Shown: positions 16,745 to 26,223 of the stretch, one piece after another
Position numbering within the stretch: the first letter of the stretch is position 1
How the letters are laid out: the number at the start of each line of letters is the position of its first letter
Assembly: GCA_022563855.1 (NCBI GenBank)
Contig: JADFMN010000001.1
Location: 1-64,000, forward strand
DNA length: 64,000 bases
Direction: 5' to 3'
Source: Armatimonadota bacterium
GTDB lineage: Bacteria; Armatimonadota; Fimbriimonadia; Fimbriimonadales; Fimbriimonadaceae
Program-made: the position numbers and the translations under genes
Notes under the pieces: generated by a model
The model's input: only the letters and a program-made list of their open reading frames with translations
Told to the model about the DNA's origin: nothing
Databases searched by the model: none

Positions 16745-18877
16745 CTAGTCGTCGGCCAGCAAGAGCTTGAGAGCCACGTTGACGTCGGTCGTCGGCAGCT
16801 CGCACGCGAAGTTGTGGCAGACGTACACGGTTGTCTTGCCGTTTTGGGCAACGAGCAACTCCGTGTAGCTCGCAATACTGGCAAGCTCGTCCGAATCCTG
16901 AGAAGCGTCCTTGAGGACGAAGACTGCGTTCGGTCGGTGCTCTGCCTGTAGCCGTCGCATCATCTTCAGCGCTTCGTCTCCCTCTCCGACAACGACGACC
17001 TCACTGGTAAATGCCGAAGTGAAATCCGCTGCGAAGAGCAGCCCTATGTAGCCGTCTGGACTGACGGCGATGTTGCCGCCGAACGCCGCAAGGATATCGC
17101 GCCCCATCTCTTCGACGTCGGTGCGGCCAAGCAGCCTTCCCAGTCGCATCATGTTCCACGCGGCGACGCCGTTCCCCGACGGCAGCGCGCCGTCAGTGGC
17201 CTCCTTCGGCCTGCCGATCGGAATGTCCGCGCCAGCCGCAGTCATGAACAGCCCGCCGTTCTCTTCGTCGAGAAAGGCGCCTTTCAATTGCTCCACGAGC
17301 TTCAGAGCTAACGTGAGGTGAGCAACGTCGAAGTCGGCTTGATACAGCTCGACGAGCCCCCAAAGCAGGAACGCGTAATCGTCGATGAACCCGGTGCCTG
17401 ATGTCTGTCCACCTCTGAACGAGTGTGCGAGCTTGCCGTCTGGCGACGCCATCTCCTTGTCGATGAACGCCGCAGCCCTCTGCGCCCTGGCGATCCACTC
17501 TGGTCGGTCGAACGCGTAACCGGCCCGCGCGTATGCTGCGATCATCAGGCCGTTCCAGTCAGTCAGAATCTTGTCGTCGGTCAACGGATGAACGCGCTTC
17601 TCGCGAGCGTCTCGCAGCTTCTTGACAACGGAGTGGAACTGATCGGTATCGGGAAATTCTCTTGTGAATTCCAGAATGTTGCTTCCCATGGCCGCGCCGG
17701 TCGCCTCATCGCGAAAGTTCCCGGCGTCCGACGCATGGAACCACCCCTTGGCCAACGTGACCTCTTCCGAGCTCAGCACTTCCGCCAGTTGCTCGACGGA
17801 CCAAACGTAGAACTTGCCCTCTTCGCCGTCGCTGTCCGCGTCCTGAGCGCTCCAAAACCCTCCGTTTCCGTCGCTCATGTCGCGGCTTACATATGTGAGT
17901 ATCTCATCGACCGTGCGCTTGAAAATCTCTAGCCCAGTGATCTGGTACGCCTCCGTGTACGCGAGCACATGGAGCGCCTGATCGTACAGCATCTTCTCGA
18001 AGTGCGGGGTGCGCCAGATGCGATCGGTCGAGTAGCGGTGGAACCCGTAGCCGACCTGGTCGTAGATTCCACCGAGCCGCATCTTCGTCAGCGTGTTCAG
18101 CACCGCGTTCTTGTACTCGTCGTTGTCCTGTCGCTCTGCCATTCTCAACAGGAAGATCAAGTTGGCCGGCGACGGAAACTTCGGGCTGTTGCCAAACCCG
18201 CCGTGCAGTTCGTCGTACCTCGACATCAGCCCGTCGGCCGCTTTCTGGAGGGACTCTGCGGAAACCGTGCCCGGATCGGATACAGCCAGGAGCGGTGCCA
18301 GAATGGAGTTGATGCGGTCGCCCTCGGCTTGAATTTTATCGGGATCGTCGTTCCAAAGCTTCTTGACCCCCGCTAGCAACTCGAGCAGCGGATCGTGCGG
18401 GATGTAGGTTGCTGCATAAATCGGCTTTCGGTCTGGCGTCAGCAGTATCGTGTTCGGCCACCCACCCCTGCCCGTCATCCCCTGCGTCACCTGCATGAAG
18501 ACGTGATCGACGCCGGGAAGCTCTTCGCGGTCTACCTTGATCGACACGAACGTTTCGCTGAGCGCGTCTGCGACGTCCTGCTTGGCGAACGACTCCTCCT
18601 CCATGACGTGGCACCAGTGGCACGTCGAGTAGCCGATCGAGAGGAAGATCAGCTTGTTCTCCTTCTTCGCCTTCTCGAACGCCTCATCGCCCCACTCGTA
18701 CCAGTCGACCGGGTTGGTCTCGTGCAGCTTCAGGTACGGGCTGGTGGCGAAATACAGCCGGTTGTACCCTTCGGGAGGAGCGTTGTCCTGTGTCACGGCT
18801 GACGCGACCTTACCCGCGTCGCGACACCCGCCGACGAACAGCGCCGCGAGGAGGCAAAGACTGACGAGGGACTTCAT
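16745..18877 (-). CDS. YyaL-type thioredoxin-domain lipoprotein (DUF255 / SSP411 family)
   Basis: This 710-residue protein begins with a lipoprotein-like signal ([10 protein letters not shown]). Residues ~40-200 are the thioredoxin-like domain typical of the family: [22 protein letters not shown], then [15 protein letters not shown] with a CxxC pair, then [17 protein letters not shown]. The rest is an (alpha/alpha) barrel like six-hairpin glycosidases or epimerases, including [16 protein letters not shown]. The family's biochemical role is not firmly known; the surface location is inferred from the signal. A TACAAT box ends six bases before the ATG, suggesting a leaderless transcript. Confidence 0.88.
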   Translation of the reverse strand: MKSLVSLCLLAALFVGGCRDAGKVASAVTQDNAPPEGYNRLYFATSPYLKLHETNPVDWYEWGDEAFEKAKKENKLIFLSIGYSTCHWCHVMEEESFAKQDVADALSETFVSIKVDREELPGVDHVFMQVTQGMTGRGGWPNTILLTPDRKPIYAATYIPHDPLLELLAGVKKLWNDDPDKIQAEGDRINSILAPLLAVSDPGTVSAESLQKAADGLMSRYDELHGGFGNSPKFPSPANLIFLLRMAERQDNDEYKNAVLNTLTKMRLGGIYDQVGYGFHRYSTDRIWRTPHFEKMLYDQALHVLAYTEAYQITGLEIFKRTVDEILTYVSRDMSDGNGGFWSAQDADSDGEEGKFYVWSVEQLAEVLSSEEVTLAKGWFHASDAGNFRDEATGAAMGSNILEFTREFPDTDQFHSVVKKLRDAREKRVHPLTDDKILTDWNGLMIAAYARAGYAFDRPEWIARAQRAAAFIDKEMASPDGKLAHSFRGGQTSGTGFIDDYAFLLWGLVELYQADFDVAHLTLALKLVEQLKGAFLDEENGGLFMTAAGADIPIGRPKEATDGALPSGNGVAAWNMMRLGRLLGRTDVEEMGRDILAAFGGNIAVSPDGYIGLLFAADFTSAFTSEVVVVGEGDEALKMMRRLQAEHRPNAVFVLKDASQDSDELASIASYTELLVAQNGKTTVYVCHNFACELPTTDVNVALKLLLADD

Positions 18878-18883
18878 AACTGT

Positions 18884-18889
18884 ATTGTA
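18884..18889 (-). promoter_or_regulatory. -10 box (TACAAT) six bases before the start codon
   Basis: On the minus strand TACAAT is followed by exactly six bases and then ATG at 18877. Transcription would start at or next to the A of the ATG, giving a leaderless mRNA. No convincing -35 hexamer is visible. Confidence 0.45.
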
Positions 18890-19018
18890 CTGGCGTGTGC
18901 AGTTTCAGGTTCCGCTGGTTGGCATCTGGTCACCGCAATTGGGTTTCCATCCGATAACCTTGACGGCGCAGTCCATCCGATTGTCGCTTAAGCAACGGGT
19001 TCGAGCAGCCATCAACAG

Positions 19019-20209
19019 TTACCTTAGCCCCGGAATCGAGATCGGCTGAAGAGTGTTGACGTAATCATCTGCCGCCTCTTTAGATTCGAATTGATCCCAC
19101 AAATCAAAGCTGGCATATGGCGACACCTTGTATGATTCCGGAGAAATGATATAGCGCCGTTCGCTAAGGAATGCGCGGACAGCGGGTTTGCCAAGCACCT
19201 CTATCAATTCGACTGTAGGACTAAGAAATGTGCTCTGCTCTTCCGCCGATACGGGGAAGTTCAGATACCATAGCTCGGATGCAGGCTCCAATTTCAGGTC
19301 ACTTCCGTAGGGCCATCCCTCAACAGTTCGACCAGAGAATTCTCTACTCGATATAAAGAAGAGAACAGGTTGTGCCATTCTGCTTAGCTGTTCGTCTGGA
19401 AAGTCCAACTGGTCTCTGTACTTGCGTACGTGGTTGTTCACGCCCCTACATACAAGGGTGGCAACACCCTTGACCTTCAGCACACCCATAACATCAACGA
19501 CTCCTGGGTGGTGATAATCGTAAAGCAGCTCGAGATTGCTACTCAAGACAATGACCCTACATGCATAGAGGTCGGGCGCATTGGCAACGACCACTATCTC
19601 AGGTCCGGGATGCGCACTGCTCAGCTCCATGACAAGTAGATGAACAATACAATAATCGAGCCCTGTCCCAAATGTGCGATCGGGCCCAAGGGAAAACTCT
19701 CTGGACGGTTCGGCAAGCGGATCCTCAAACAAGAAGACGGTGCCGGGCGTGTCACCGACGTGCCGTGTGCCAATCAACACCTTTCGTACCACGTCCGCTC
19801 CTAGTTCCACCACCCCGCCAACGGTGATTTCGGACCCTACTTCGATCTGCGCCAACGACCGACCATCTCTTGACCTAACGTCTGCAAAGTTCTGCCCCTT
19901 GTCCTTGCAGTCGATTAGCCCCATTCTTAAATTGTCCACGAAAAGCCCCACGCTTGAATCGTCCACGACCGCTGGTCTGTTGGTGTCCGCTTCCTCGGCA
20001 ATCGATGTACTTTTGGCCCATGGGTTCCAGATCGTTGCAACGATGAGCAATACTCCCCCCAGAAAGATCACCAGCGATGACCCAGCAAGGTTCAACTCAA
20101 TATTAGAGCCGGGGATCTTGACAGTGTTCTTGCCCTTCGTGCCCTTGATCGCAAACAGAATTATGCCTGCGAAGATGACAAGCGTGCCAACGATTTGGAC
20201 GGAGTTCAT
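19019..20209 (-). CDS. Orphan membrane protein of unknown function
   Basis: This 396-residue protein is unfamiliar to me. Two membrane helices lie near the N-terminus (SVQIVGTLVIFAGIILFAI and LVIFLGGVLLIVATIW) with a short basic loop between them. A soluble domain of ~330 residues follows, rich in beta-strand-like Val/Ile segments (KVLIGTRHVGD, GPEIVVVANAPDLYACRVIVL) that might form a propeller or repeat. The DNA is visibly poorer in G+C than its surroundings (one sampled 60-base line has ~43%), which suggests recent acquisition. It is flanked by small non-coding gaps and has no operon partner. Confidence 0.6.
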   Translation of the reverse strand: MNSVQIVGTLVIFAGIILFAIKGTKGKNTVKIPGSNIELNLAGSSLVIFLGGVLLIVATIWNPWAKSTSIAEEADTNRPAVVDDSSVGLFVDNLRMGLIDCKDKGQNFADVRSRDGRSLAQIEVGSEITVGGVVELGADVVRKVLIGTRHVGDTPGTVFLFEDPLAEPSREFSLGPDRTFGTGLDYCIVHLLVMELSSAHPGPEIVVVANAPDLYACRVIVLSSNLELLYDYHHPGVVDVMGVLKVKGVATLVCRGVNNHVRKYRDQLDFPDEQLSRMAQPVLFFISSREFSGRTVEGWPYGSDLKLEPASELWYLNFPVSAEEQSTFLSPTVELIEVLGKPAVRAFLSERRYIISPESYKVSPYASFDLWDQFESKEAADDYVNTLQPISIPGLR

Positions 20210-20577
20210 TTCTTCTCACACCGAATTGCAACGGCCCTACGCAGGCAATCGAGGCGGCACGGTCGTGTCGACGTGCGGCGAGACGGTATCGAGGACAACG
20301 TCGGTCAAATTCTGGGACCATGGAATTAACTCCGCTTCTGAAATGATCAAGTAGTCTGCCATTAGGGACTGAGATTACCAGTCCATGCCTTTATTGGACC
20401 TTGGTTCAAGTTGACTTTCTCGTGATGTTACGCCCCGATCTCCCAAGTCACGGCCCGGAACTCTCTGAACACGCCTGCGATCCCCACCCTGCACACCGCT
20501 CCCGCAGGTTCATTTGAACCTGGACCAGCCTGGCCTACATTGCTTTCTGCTAATATTGTCGTTACAAGGATTCGCCC
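20210..20577. other. Intergenic region with nothing recognised
   Basis: These ~370 bases separate two divergent orphan genes. I found no conserved frame, tRNA, terminator or clear repeat. A TAATATTGT run near 20550 could belong to a promoter for the gene at 20578 but is not convincing. Confidence 0.4.
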
Positions 20578-21417
20578 ATGCAACAAGGATTCAAGATCTG
20601 CCCGAAGTGCGGACTTCAAGCAGCACTAAACCAGCAGCAGTGCGTTCATTGCCTGCATGTCTACAAGACCGACTTCTCAAATAAGACGGTCGCGATGCCG
20701 TCACATTCCCAGCGGTTGATCGCCAGAAGGAGATTTCCTTGGGGTTGGGCTGTGGCCCTGGTGCTTGCCGGAATCGCCATTTATGGCGGAGTGAAAGTCC
20801 TGACCCCGACTCCCGCAGAAAGACTGATTGGCTCGTGGGCTACTGTGTCCGGGCCACTCGAAGTTCTCACATTCTTCGATGAACAACATGGTATGACAGT
20901 GGGCGAATCAGGGGTAGAGCACCAATTCGTGTGGTCGACGTCGAGCGACATCGTGTACATCGAGTTTCCAGACGACAAAATGGGCTACAACTTCCGCTAC
21001 TGGATCGATGGCGAAATTCTAATTATAAACAGCATGCGGTACGCACGCCAAGAAGAAATGCCTCGCCGGCCGGCCGAGAACATCCTTACGCCCGATCAGA
21101 TTGACTCTCAATCGCGCACAGCCGCGCCGGCTGCCAGCCAGCCGCCAGCGGTGTCAACGGCCACCGATATCCGCTCCTCGCGCGACATTCTGGATAAGAT
21201 AAACATCGGTATGAAGGGCAACACAATAGTCGCTATTCTTGGTCCAGCCGACAAGACGAGTTACTTCGGCCCAGAAGGGCAGTTAAACAGGCTTCTCACC
21301 TACCACACCAGCGACGGGCCCATATACATTAAGATCACTTATCCCAATCATGTCGATTCCATTACGACTTACAACCCACTGATGTCTTCGTACGATCCGT
21401 TGATTTACCCTCCCTAA
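20578..21417 (+). CDS. Zinc-ribbon, single-pass membrane protein of unknown function
   Basis: This is a 279-residue protein. Residues 8-28 form a zinc ribbon (ICPKCGLQ...QQCVHCLHVY, four Cys). A basic stretch and one membrane helix (WGWAVALVLAGIAIYGGVKVL, ~55-75) follow. The extracytoplasmic part has a beta-rich domain (~80-160: LIGSWATVSGPLEVLTFFDEQHG), a Pro/Ala/Ser linker and a short C-terminal domain starting ILDKINIGMKGNTIVAILGPADK, whose pattern recalls the SmpA/BamE-like fold (a helix, then 'GM..xxVxxxLG.P'). That likeness is weak. It neighbours another orphan membrane protein on the opposite strand. Confidence 0.6.
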   Translation: MQQGFKICPKCGLQAALNQQQCVHCLHVYKTDFSNKTVAMPSHSQRLIARRRFPWGWAVALVLAGIAIYGGVKVLTPTPAERLIGSWATVSGPLEVLTFFDEQHGMTVGESGVEHQFVWSTSSDIVYIEFPDDKMGYNFRYWIDGEILIINSMRYARQEEMPRRPAENILTPDQIDSQSRTAAPAASQPPAVSTATDIRSSRDILDKINIGMKGNTIVAILGPADKTSYFGPEGQLNRLLTYHTSDGPIYIKITYPNHVDSITTYNPLMSSYDPLIYPP

Positions 21418-21492
21418 CCACATCTGGCGACACGTTCGCCTCTGCGCTGATTGCGACCGTGCCGAACAGCTCCCGCGACAGCCCGCGACGCG

Positions 21493-22902
21493 CTAAATAT
21501 CGTTGTACAAATAGAACTCGTACGGGTGCGGCTGCAGCTCGACTGCCCGCACCTCGAACTCCATCTTGTAGTCGATGTACGCGGTCAGAAGATCCTCGGT
21601 AAACACGTCGCCCTTCGTCAAGTAGTCGTGATCGCGGGCCAAGTTCTCCAGCACTAAACGCAACGAGCCAGGCGTCATCGCGATGTCGGCCTTCTCCTCT
21701 GGCGGCAGGTCGTACAGGTCCTTGTCGATCGGTTTCGGCGGCTCGATCCTGTTCTGGATGCCGTCGAGCCCGGCCATCAGCATCGCAGAGAACGCCAGGT
21801 ACGGGTTGCAGCTCGGATCGGGCACCCGGAACTCGACCCGCTTGGACTTCGGCGAAGTGCTGTATATCGGGATGCGGACGCAGGCTGAGCGGTTGCGCGC
21901 AGAGTAGATCAGGTTGATCGGCGCTTCGAATCCTGCCACGAGCCGGCGGTAAGAGTTAGTCGATGGATTGGTGAAGGCTAGCATCGACGGAGCGTGCTTA
22001 AGCAGCCCGCCAATGTACCAGCGGGCCTGGTCGCTGAGGCCCGCGTAGCCGTTTTCGTCGTACATGATGTTCTCGCCGTTCTTCCAAATCGACTGGTGGC
22101 AGTGCATCCCGCTGCCGTTGTCGTCCATGACCGGCTTCGGCATGAACGTCGCCATCATGCCGTACATCGTGGCGGTGTTCTTGATGACGTACTTGTACTT
22201 CATCATTTTGTCGGCCATGAGGAGCATGTCGTCGAACTTGATGTCGATCTCGCACTGGCCGGGCGCGCCCACCTCGTGATGGTGCAGCTCGACCTCCACC
22301 CCGACCTCTTCGAGCATGAGCACCATCTCGCTCCTGAGGTCTTGCAGCTTGTCGCCCGGCGGGCAAGGGAAGTAACCGCCCTTCGGCCGGTTCGTGAAGC
22401 CGATCGCCTCCTCGTTGTTGCTGTTCCAGTGCGCCTCCACGCTGTCGACGGTGAACGACGCGTGCTGCGGCGTGTTCTGATACGACATCCGGTCGAACAC
22501 GAAGAACTCCGCCTCAGGGCCGAAAGACGCGGTGTCGCCGATCCCGGTCGATTTCAAGTACTGCTCGGCCTTGTGGGCGATGAATCTGGGATCGCGGGTG
22601 TACCGCTGGCGGGTGATCGGGTCCTCGATGTCGCCGATCATGACCGCAGTCTTGTGCTGGGGAAACGGGTCGAAGAAAAGCGTCGTCGGGTCAGGCATCA
22701 GCAGCATGTCCGACTGGTCGATCGACTGGAAACCGCGGATGCTGGAGCCGTCAAAGCCGATCCCGTCTTCAAAGATGTCTGCCGAAAGCTGGGAGACCGG
22801 GATCGAGAAGTGGTGCCAGACGCCGAAAACGTCGGTGAAGCGGAAGTCGACGAACTGGCATTCTTGAGAGGCGATCTGATCTAGCGCGGACTTGACTGAC
22901 AT
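21493..22902 (-). CDS. glnA: Glutamine synthetase, type I
   Basis: This enzyme makes glutamine from glutamate, ammonia and ATP. From the ATG at 22902 the protein is 469 residues, the usual length. Diagnostic stretches are DGSSIRGFQSIDQSDMLLMPD, HHEVGAPGQCEIDIKF, GSGMHCHQSIWKNG (ATP/ammonia site) and SARNRSACVRIP. KDLYDLPPEE contains the Tyr that is adenylylated in the type-I beta subgroup, so post-translational control is possible. The frame extends 28 codons upstream to another ATG at 22986, but that piece is a decayed duplicate of the true start, so I trimmed it. No other nitrogen gene (glnB, amtB, glnE) is adjacent. Confidence 0.93.
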   Translation of the reverse strand: MSVKSALDQIASQECQFVDFRFTDVFGVWHHFSIPVSQLSADIFEDGIGFDGSSIRGFQSIDQSDMLLMPDPTTLFFDPFPQHKTAVMIGDIEDPITRQRYTRDPRFIAHKAEQYLKSTGIGDTASFGPEAEFFVFDRMSYQNTPQHASFTVDSVEAHWNSNNEEAIGFTNRPKGGYFPCPPGDKLQDLRSEMVLMLEEVGVEVELHHHEVGAPGQCEIDIKFDDMLLMADKMMKYKYVIKNTATMYGMMATFMPKPVMDDNGSGMHCHQSIWKNGENIMYDENGYAGLSDQARWYIGGLLKHAPSMLAFTNPSTNSYRRLVAGFEAPINLIYSARNRSACVRIPIYSTSPKSKRVEFRVPDPSCNPYLAFSAMLMAGLDGIQNRIEPPKPIDKDLYDLPPEEKADIAMTPGSLRLVLENLARDHDYLTKGDVFTEDLLTAYIDYKMEFEVRAVELQPHPYEFYLYNDI

Positions 22903-22938
22903 GGTGCCGACGGCGTGATTCGGGTTGGGGTTGGCGGA

Positions 22939-22986
22939 CTGGCGGTCGTGAGAGGCGATCTTATTTATCGAGGTCTTGACTGACAT
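22939..22986 (-). repeat. Duplicated start region of glnA
   Basis: About 48 bases directly upstream of glnA repeat its first 16 codons 84 bases earlier: MSVKTSINKIASHDRQ against MSVKSALDQIASQECQ. The first ten bases are identical and the in-frame distance is 28 codons, so the two ATGs share a frame. It may provide an alternative, longer N-terminus or be a neutral duplication. Confidence 0.8.
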
Positions 22987-23095
22987 CGTGTGGATCCTAT
23001 GGCTTGTTTCGAGTATGCCATCTTAAGCCTTAAGACGGGGCAGGATTCAAGAGTGCATCTAGAACAAAAGAAAGTTAGTCACTCCGGCGCGGACG

Positions 23096-24682
23096 CTACA
23101 GAGATCGCTGGAGAATCGGCTTCCGCGTTTCGAAGATCGCATCGGACAGCTCTGCCACGTGGCCCGGTCGGGGTTTGGGCAAAGTTACTTCCTCACTTGT
23201 GATCACCTGGAACGCATACCCGGCTCTTGCGTTCGCCCAATTGGCGAACCGATCGTAGGCCATCTGGGCGACTCCCCCAAGCCGATCCGCCCGCAGGCGC
23301 GTCGACTGTTCGGCGAAGCTCAAGATCATGAGGTCTGCCAGCGCGCCGAGCGCGACCTGCTGATCGACCGGTTTTGACAGAGCCTGCGCCAAGAGCTCGC
23401 TGACGAACGAATCTCCCGGCGGTTTTGCGCTTTTGAGGAGTCGCTGGGAATGCTCGGCGATGAAGATGCGGTTGATCTCGTTCGTTCCCTCATAGATTTT
23501 GCTGACCCGGGCATCGCGATAGATGCGCGCCATAGGGAACTCCTCAGAAAACCCGTACCCGCCGAACACCTGCAGCGCCTCGTCGGCGATCACAGCCTGA
23601 ATTTCCGAGGCCAGAACTTTGACGATGCTGCACTCGATCGCGAACTCTCGCGCGGCCTTCATGTTGCCCGGCACGTCGCCTGCGAACTGCTTGAACGCAC
23701 CGTCGATGTTGTGTCCTGTTCGGAACAGGCACGACTCGGCGGCGAAGTACAGCGCAGCCATGTCCGCGAACTTCTGCTTCACAAGGCCGAAGCTCCCGAT
23801 GGGCTGGCCGAACTGCTTGCGCTCTTGGGCGTACAGGGAGCTCTGCCAAATCGCCTCCCGGGCCGGACCGAGCGACATGGCGCCGAGCTTGAACCGACCT
23901 AGATTGAGCGCGTTCAGCGCGACCTGGTGCCCCTTGCCGGGCTCGTGTAGCAGGTTCGCCTGCGGGACATGGGCGTTCTCTAAAACCAGTCGCGCCGTCG
24001 ACGAGCCTATCAGGCCCAGCTTGTGCTCCTCGCGCCCGACCGAGACGCCGGGGAAGTCGCGTTCGACGATGAACGCAGCGAGCTGGCTCCCATCGACTTT
24101 GGCTATCACGAGGAACACGTCGGCCCACGCCGCATTGCTGATCCACATCTTGGTGCCGTTGAGCACCCACTTGTCCCCCTGGCGCTTCGCCGTCGTCGCC
24201 AGGCTCAAGGCATCGGTGCCGCTGTCCGGCTCGCTGAGCGCGTAGGCGCCGATCGCCTCGCCGCTGGTCAGCTTAGGGAGGTACTGGCTCTTCTGCTCGT
24301 GCGTGCCGAACAGGGAGATTCCGAGCTGCCCGATCCCGCTGGTGACGCCGATTGTGACGCTGAAGGAGGCGTTGAGCGAAAGGTGCTCCAAGATTCTGGC
24401 CGCGAGGTTCTTGCCGAGACCGAGTCCACCGTACGCTTCGGGGCCATCGACGCCGCAAAACCCTAGTTCGCCGGCCCGTCGGATCAGGCTCTGCATCAGA
24501 CCCGCCTCTTTCTGGTCGAGCCGCTCTTGAATAGAGATGACCTCGTTTCTGCTGAACTGCTCAGCCATCTCGAGCATCAACAGCTCGTCGCCGGCAAAGT
24601 CTTCTGGAACGAAGGTTCTTTCTGGGGTTGAAGTGAGGAACGAACCTCCGGATTCGGTCGTGTGTACAGGTGCTTCGGCCAA
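23096..24682 (-). CDS. Acyl-CoA dehydrogenase
   Basis: This 528-residue flavoprotein would catalyse the first oxidation step of fatty-acid beta-oxidation. Visible family motifs are YALSEPDSGTDALSLATTA (substrate and FAD contacts), WVLNGTKMWISNAAWADVF, QVFGGYGFSEEFPMARIYRDARV, and KIYEGTNEINRIFIAE with the catalytic Glu. The N-terminal ~35 residues and the C-terminal ~120 residues extend the core, as in FadE-like and very-long-chain forms. The start is TTG at 24682, with GAGGA just upstream. A TATAAT box lies ~35 bases before it. The upstream neighbour is a tRNA on the other strand. Confidence 0.92.
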   Translation of the reverse strand: MAEAPVHTTESGGSFLTSTPERTFVPEDFAGDELLMLEMAEQFSRNEVISIQERLDQKEAGLMQSLIRRAGELGFCGVDGPEAYGGLGLGKNLAARILEHLSLNASFSVTIGVTSGIGQLGISLFGTHEQKSQYLPKLTSGEAIGAYALSEPDSGTDALSLATTAKRQGDKWVLNGTKMWISNAAWADVFLVIAKVDGSQLAAFIVERDFPGVSVGREEHKLGLIGSSTARLVLENAHVPQANLLHEPGKGHQVALNALNLGRFKLGAMSLGPAREAIWQSSLYAQERKQFGQPIGSFGLVKQKFADMAALYFAAESCLFRTGHNIDGAFKQFAGDVPGNMKAAREFAIECSIVKVLASEIQAVIADEALQVFGGYGFSEEFPMARIYRDARVSKIYEGTNEINRIFIAEHSQRLLKSAKPPGDSFVSELLAQALSKPVDQQVALGALADLMILSFAEQSTRLRADRLGGVAQMAYDRFANWANARAGYAFQVITSEEVTLPKPRPGHVAELSDAIFETRKPILQRSL

Positions 24683-24716
24683 TTGTTCCTCGAAACGGGC
24701 GATGCCCGCGAACTGG

Positions 24717-24722
24717 ATTATA
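24717..24722 (-). promoter_or_regulatory. -10 box (TATAAT) of the acyl-CoA dehydrogenase gene
   Basis: An exact TATAAT sits on the minus strand 34 bases before the TTG start, leaving room for a leader with the GAGGA ribosome-binding site. The -35 region is weak. Confidence 0.5.
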
Positions 24723-24769
24723 CTGATGCCGCCTGACTTTATGGTACTGGTAGACTCAAGAGGCTCTGC

Positions 24770-24845
24770 GGGCCTGTAGCTCAGAGGTTAGAGCGTGCGG
24801 CTCATAACCGCTTGGTCGGGGGTTCGAGTCCCCCCAGGCCCACCA
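24770..24845 (+). tRNA. tRNA with CAU anticodon (Met elongator or Ile2)
   Basis: The 76-base cloverleaf is complete: acceptor GGGCCTG/CAGGCCC, D-stem GCTC/GAGC, anticodon loop CTCATAA with CAT at its centre, five-base variable loop, T-arm GGGGG/CCCCC around TTCGAGT, and an encoded CCA. The G1-C72 pair excludes the initiator. The CTTGGTCG segment resembles tRNA-Ile2 genes, where C34 is modified to lysidine and AUA is read; elongator Met remains possible. Confidence 0.93.
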
Positions 24846-24910
24846 CTTTCGGGTGACGGGTGACGGGTTCCCCGCACCATGTGCCTCGCACCTTGATCCT
24901 CGAACCCTCC

Positions 24911-25813
24911 CTAGCGAGTCTTGCCAGCGTGCCCGAACGGGAACATGACGAACGAGCTGCGCCCGATGATGTTCTCGCGCGGGACCAGGCCCCACATGCG
25001 GCCGTCGGACGAAAACGTACGGTGATCGCCCATGAACAGATAGTAGCCCTCCGGGATCGCTGCGGGCGGGAGGGCGGCCAACCGTTGGCCCTCCTCAAAC
25101 GACCCGATTAGAAATTTCTCCACGGTTCCGAGGCGCGAGGTGTTGACTTCGGATCCTTCGATCAGTAACGGTATGTACCGATCACCGTCCTTTACAAGCT
25201 TGAAGTCTGCCATCGGTTCTAGGTCTGCAGCCTCCCCAACCACGATGGTGTAGCCATTGAGGGTCCGGGTCGATATCGTCACGAACGGCTGCTCGATAAC
25301 TTCACCGTTGCGATAGAAAACTCTATCTCGAATCTCAACTACGTCGCCGGGCACGCCCATAACCCGCTTGATGTAGTCGGATCGCTGCTTGCCGGGCAGG
25401 AACGCATGCTCGGGCGGTCGGAACACTGCTATCTCGTCCACCTTCGGATCGTTGAAGCGGTAAACGAGCTTGTTGGCCACGATAAAGTCCCCCTCGTGAA
25501 GCGTCTCCACCATCGAGCCGGACGGGATGTGGAACGTCTGAATCCCGAACGGTCTGACCAGCATGAAAACGACGATCGCCGCGTAGATGAAGGCGTCGCA
25601 GGTTTCGTTGGCGATGCGGGCGAACGAGAATAGGCCGGTCCGTTTGTGAGTGGGCGTGTTCTTCAGGTACGGGTAGAGGACAAGTCGCACAGCGCTCAGC
25701 ACCAGCGCGAAGATCAGGACTTTGCTGAGCGGCGTTCGGGCGACCTTATCAACCCAGAAGATAAGGTTAGAGGGCTCTTGAGATTGAGCTACGAAGTTCC
25801 AGAGGCTGCCCAC
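24911..25813 (-). CDS. lepB: Signal peptidase I
   Basis: This 300-residue membrane serine protease removes signal peptides from exported proteins. Membrane segments are near residues 30-47 and 72-88. The S26 family boxes are clear: box B IPSGSMVETL with nucleophile Ser100, box D YIKRVMGVPGD with general base Lys149, and box E GDHRTFSSDGRMWGLV near the C-terminus. It is the last gene of a trmD-rplS-lepB operon, seven bases after rplS. It would serve the many secreted proteins in this window. Confidence 0.95.
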   Translation of the reverse strand: MGSLWNFVAQSQEPSNLIFWVDKVARTPLSKVLIFALVLSAVRLVLYPYLKNTPTHKRTGLFSFARIANETCDAFIYAAIVVFMLVRPFGIQTFHIPSGSMVETLHEGDFIVANKLVYRFNDPKVDEIAVFRPPEHAFLPGKQRSDYIKRVMGVPGDVVEIRDRVFYRNGEVIEQPFVTISTRTLNGYTIVVGEAADLEPMADFKLVKDGDRYIPLLIEGSEVNTSRLGTVEKFLIGSFEEGQRLAALPPAAIPEGYYLFMGDHRTFSSDGRMWGLVPRENIIGRSSFVMFPFGHAGKTR

Positions 25814-25819
25814 AGCGGT

Positions 25820-26170
25820 TTATCTGCGCTCAGGGATGCGGGCCTTCTTGCCGACCTTGTCGCGAATGTAGTATAGCTTTGCGCGCCGGATCTTCCCGTG
25901 GCGCATGACCTCGAACGACGCTACGTTCGGTGAGTGAAGGGGGAAAGTGCGCTCGACCCAGACGCCGCTCGCCTGCTTGCGGATGGTGACGTTTCTGGCG
26001 ATACCCCCGTTCTTAATGGCGATTACCAAGCCCTCGAAGACCTGGATCCTCTCCTTGCCGGCCTCTCGGACCTTGACGTTCGCCTTGAGCGTGTCGCCGA
26101 CTTGAATCTCAGGCAGATCATCCTTGAGATACTCTTCGGCAGCGGCGTCTAGAATCGCTTGCTTTGACAT
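25820..26170 (-). CDS. rplS: 50S ribosomal protein L19
   Basis: This 116-residue protein is full length from MSKQAILDAAAEEYL; the frame extends upstream but those residues are not L19. VGDTLKANVKVREAGKERIQ, FEGLVIAIKNGG and MRHGKIRRAKLYYIRDKVGKKARI are hallmark L19 segments. L19 sits at the 30S-50S interface. The gene lies between trmD and lepB, a common bacterial order. Confidence 0.97.
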   Translation of the reverse strand: MSKQAILDAAAEEYLKDDLPEIQVGDTLKANVKVREAGKERIQVFEGLVIAIKNGGIARNVTIRKQASGVWVERTFPLHSPNVASFEVMRHGKIRRAKLYYIRDKVGKKARIPERR

Positions 26171-26223
26171 TGAAACCTCATCTCGCTGCGCCACGATCCG
26201 TGTTGCACAGGCCGGGAGCCCAA

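Noticed and set aside
22903-22986. Upstream ATG as the sole glnA start
   Set aside because: The extra 28 residues duplicate the true N-terminus and are absent from type I glutamine synthetases; kept as a finding instead.
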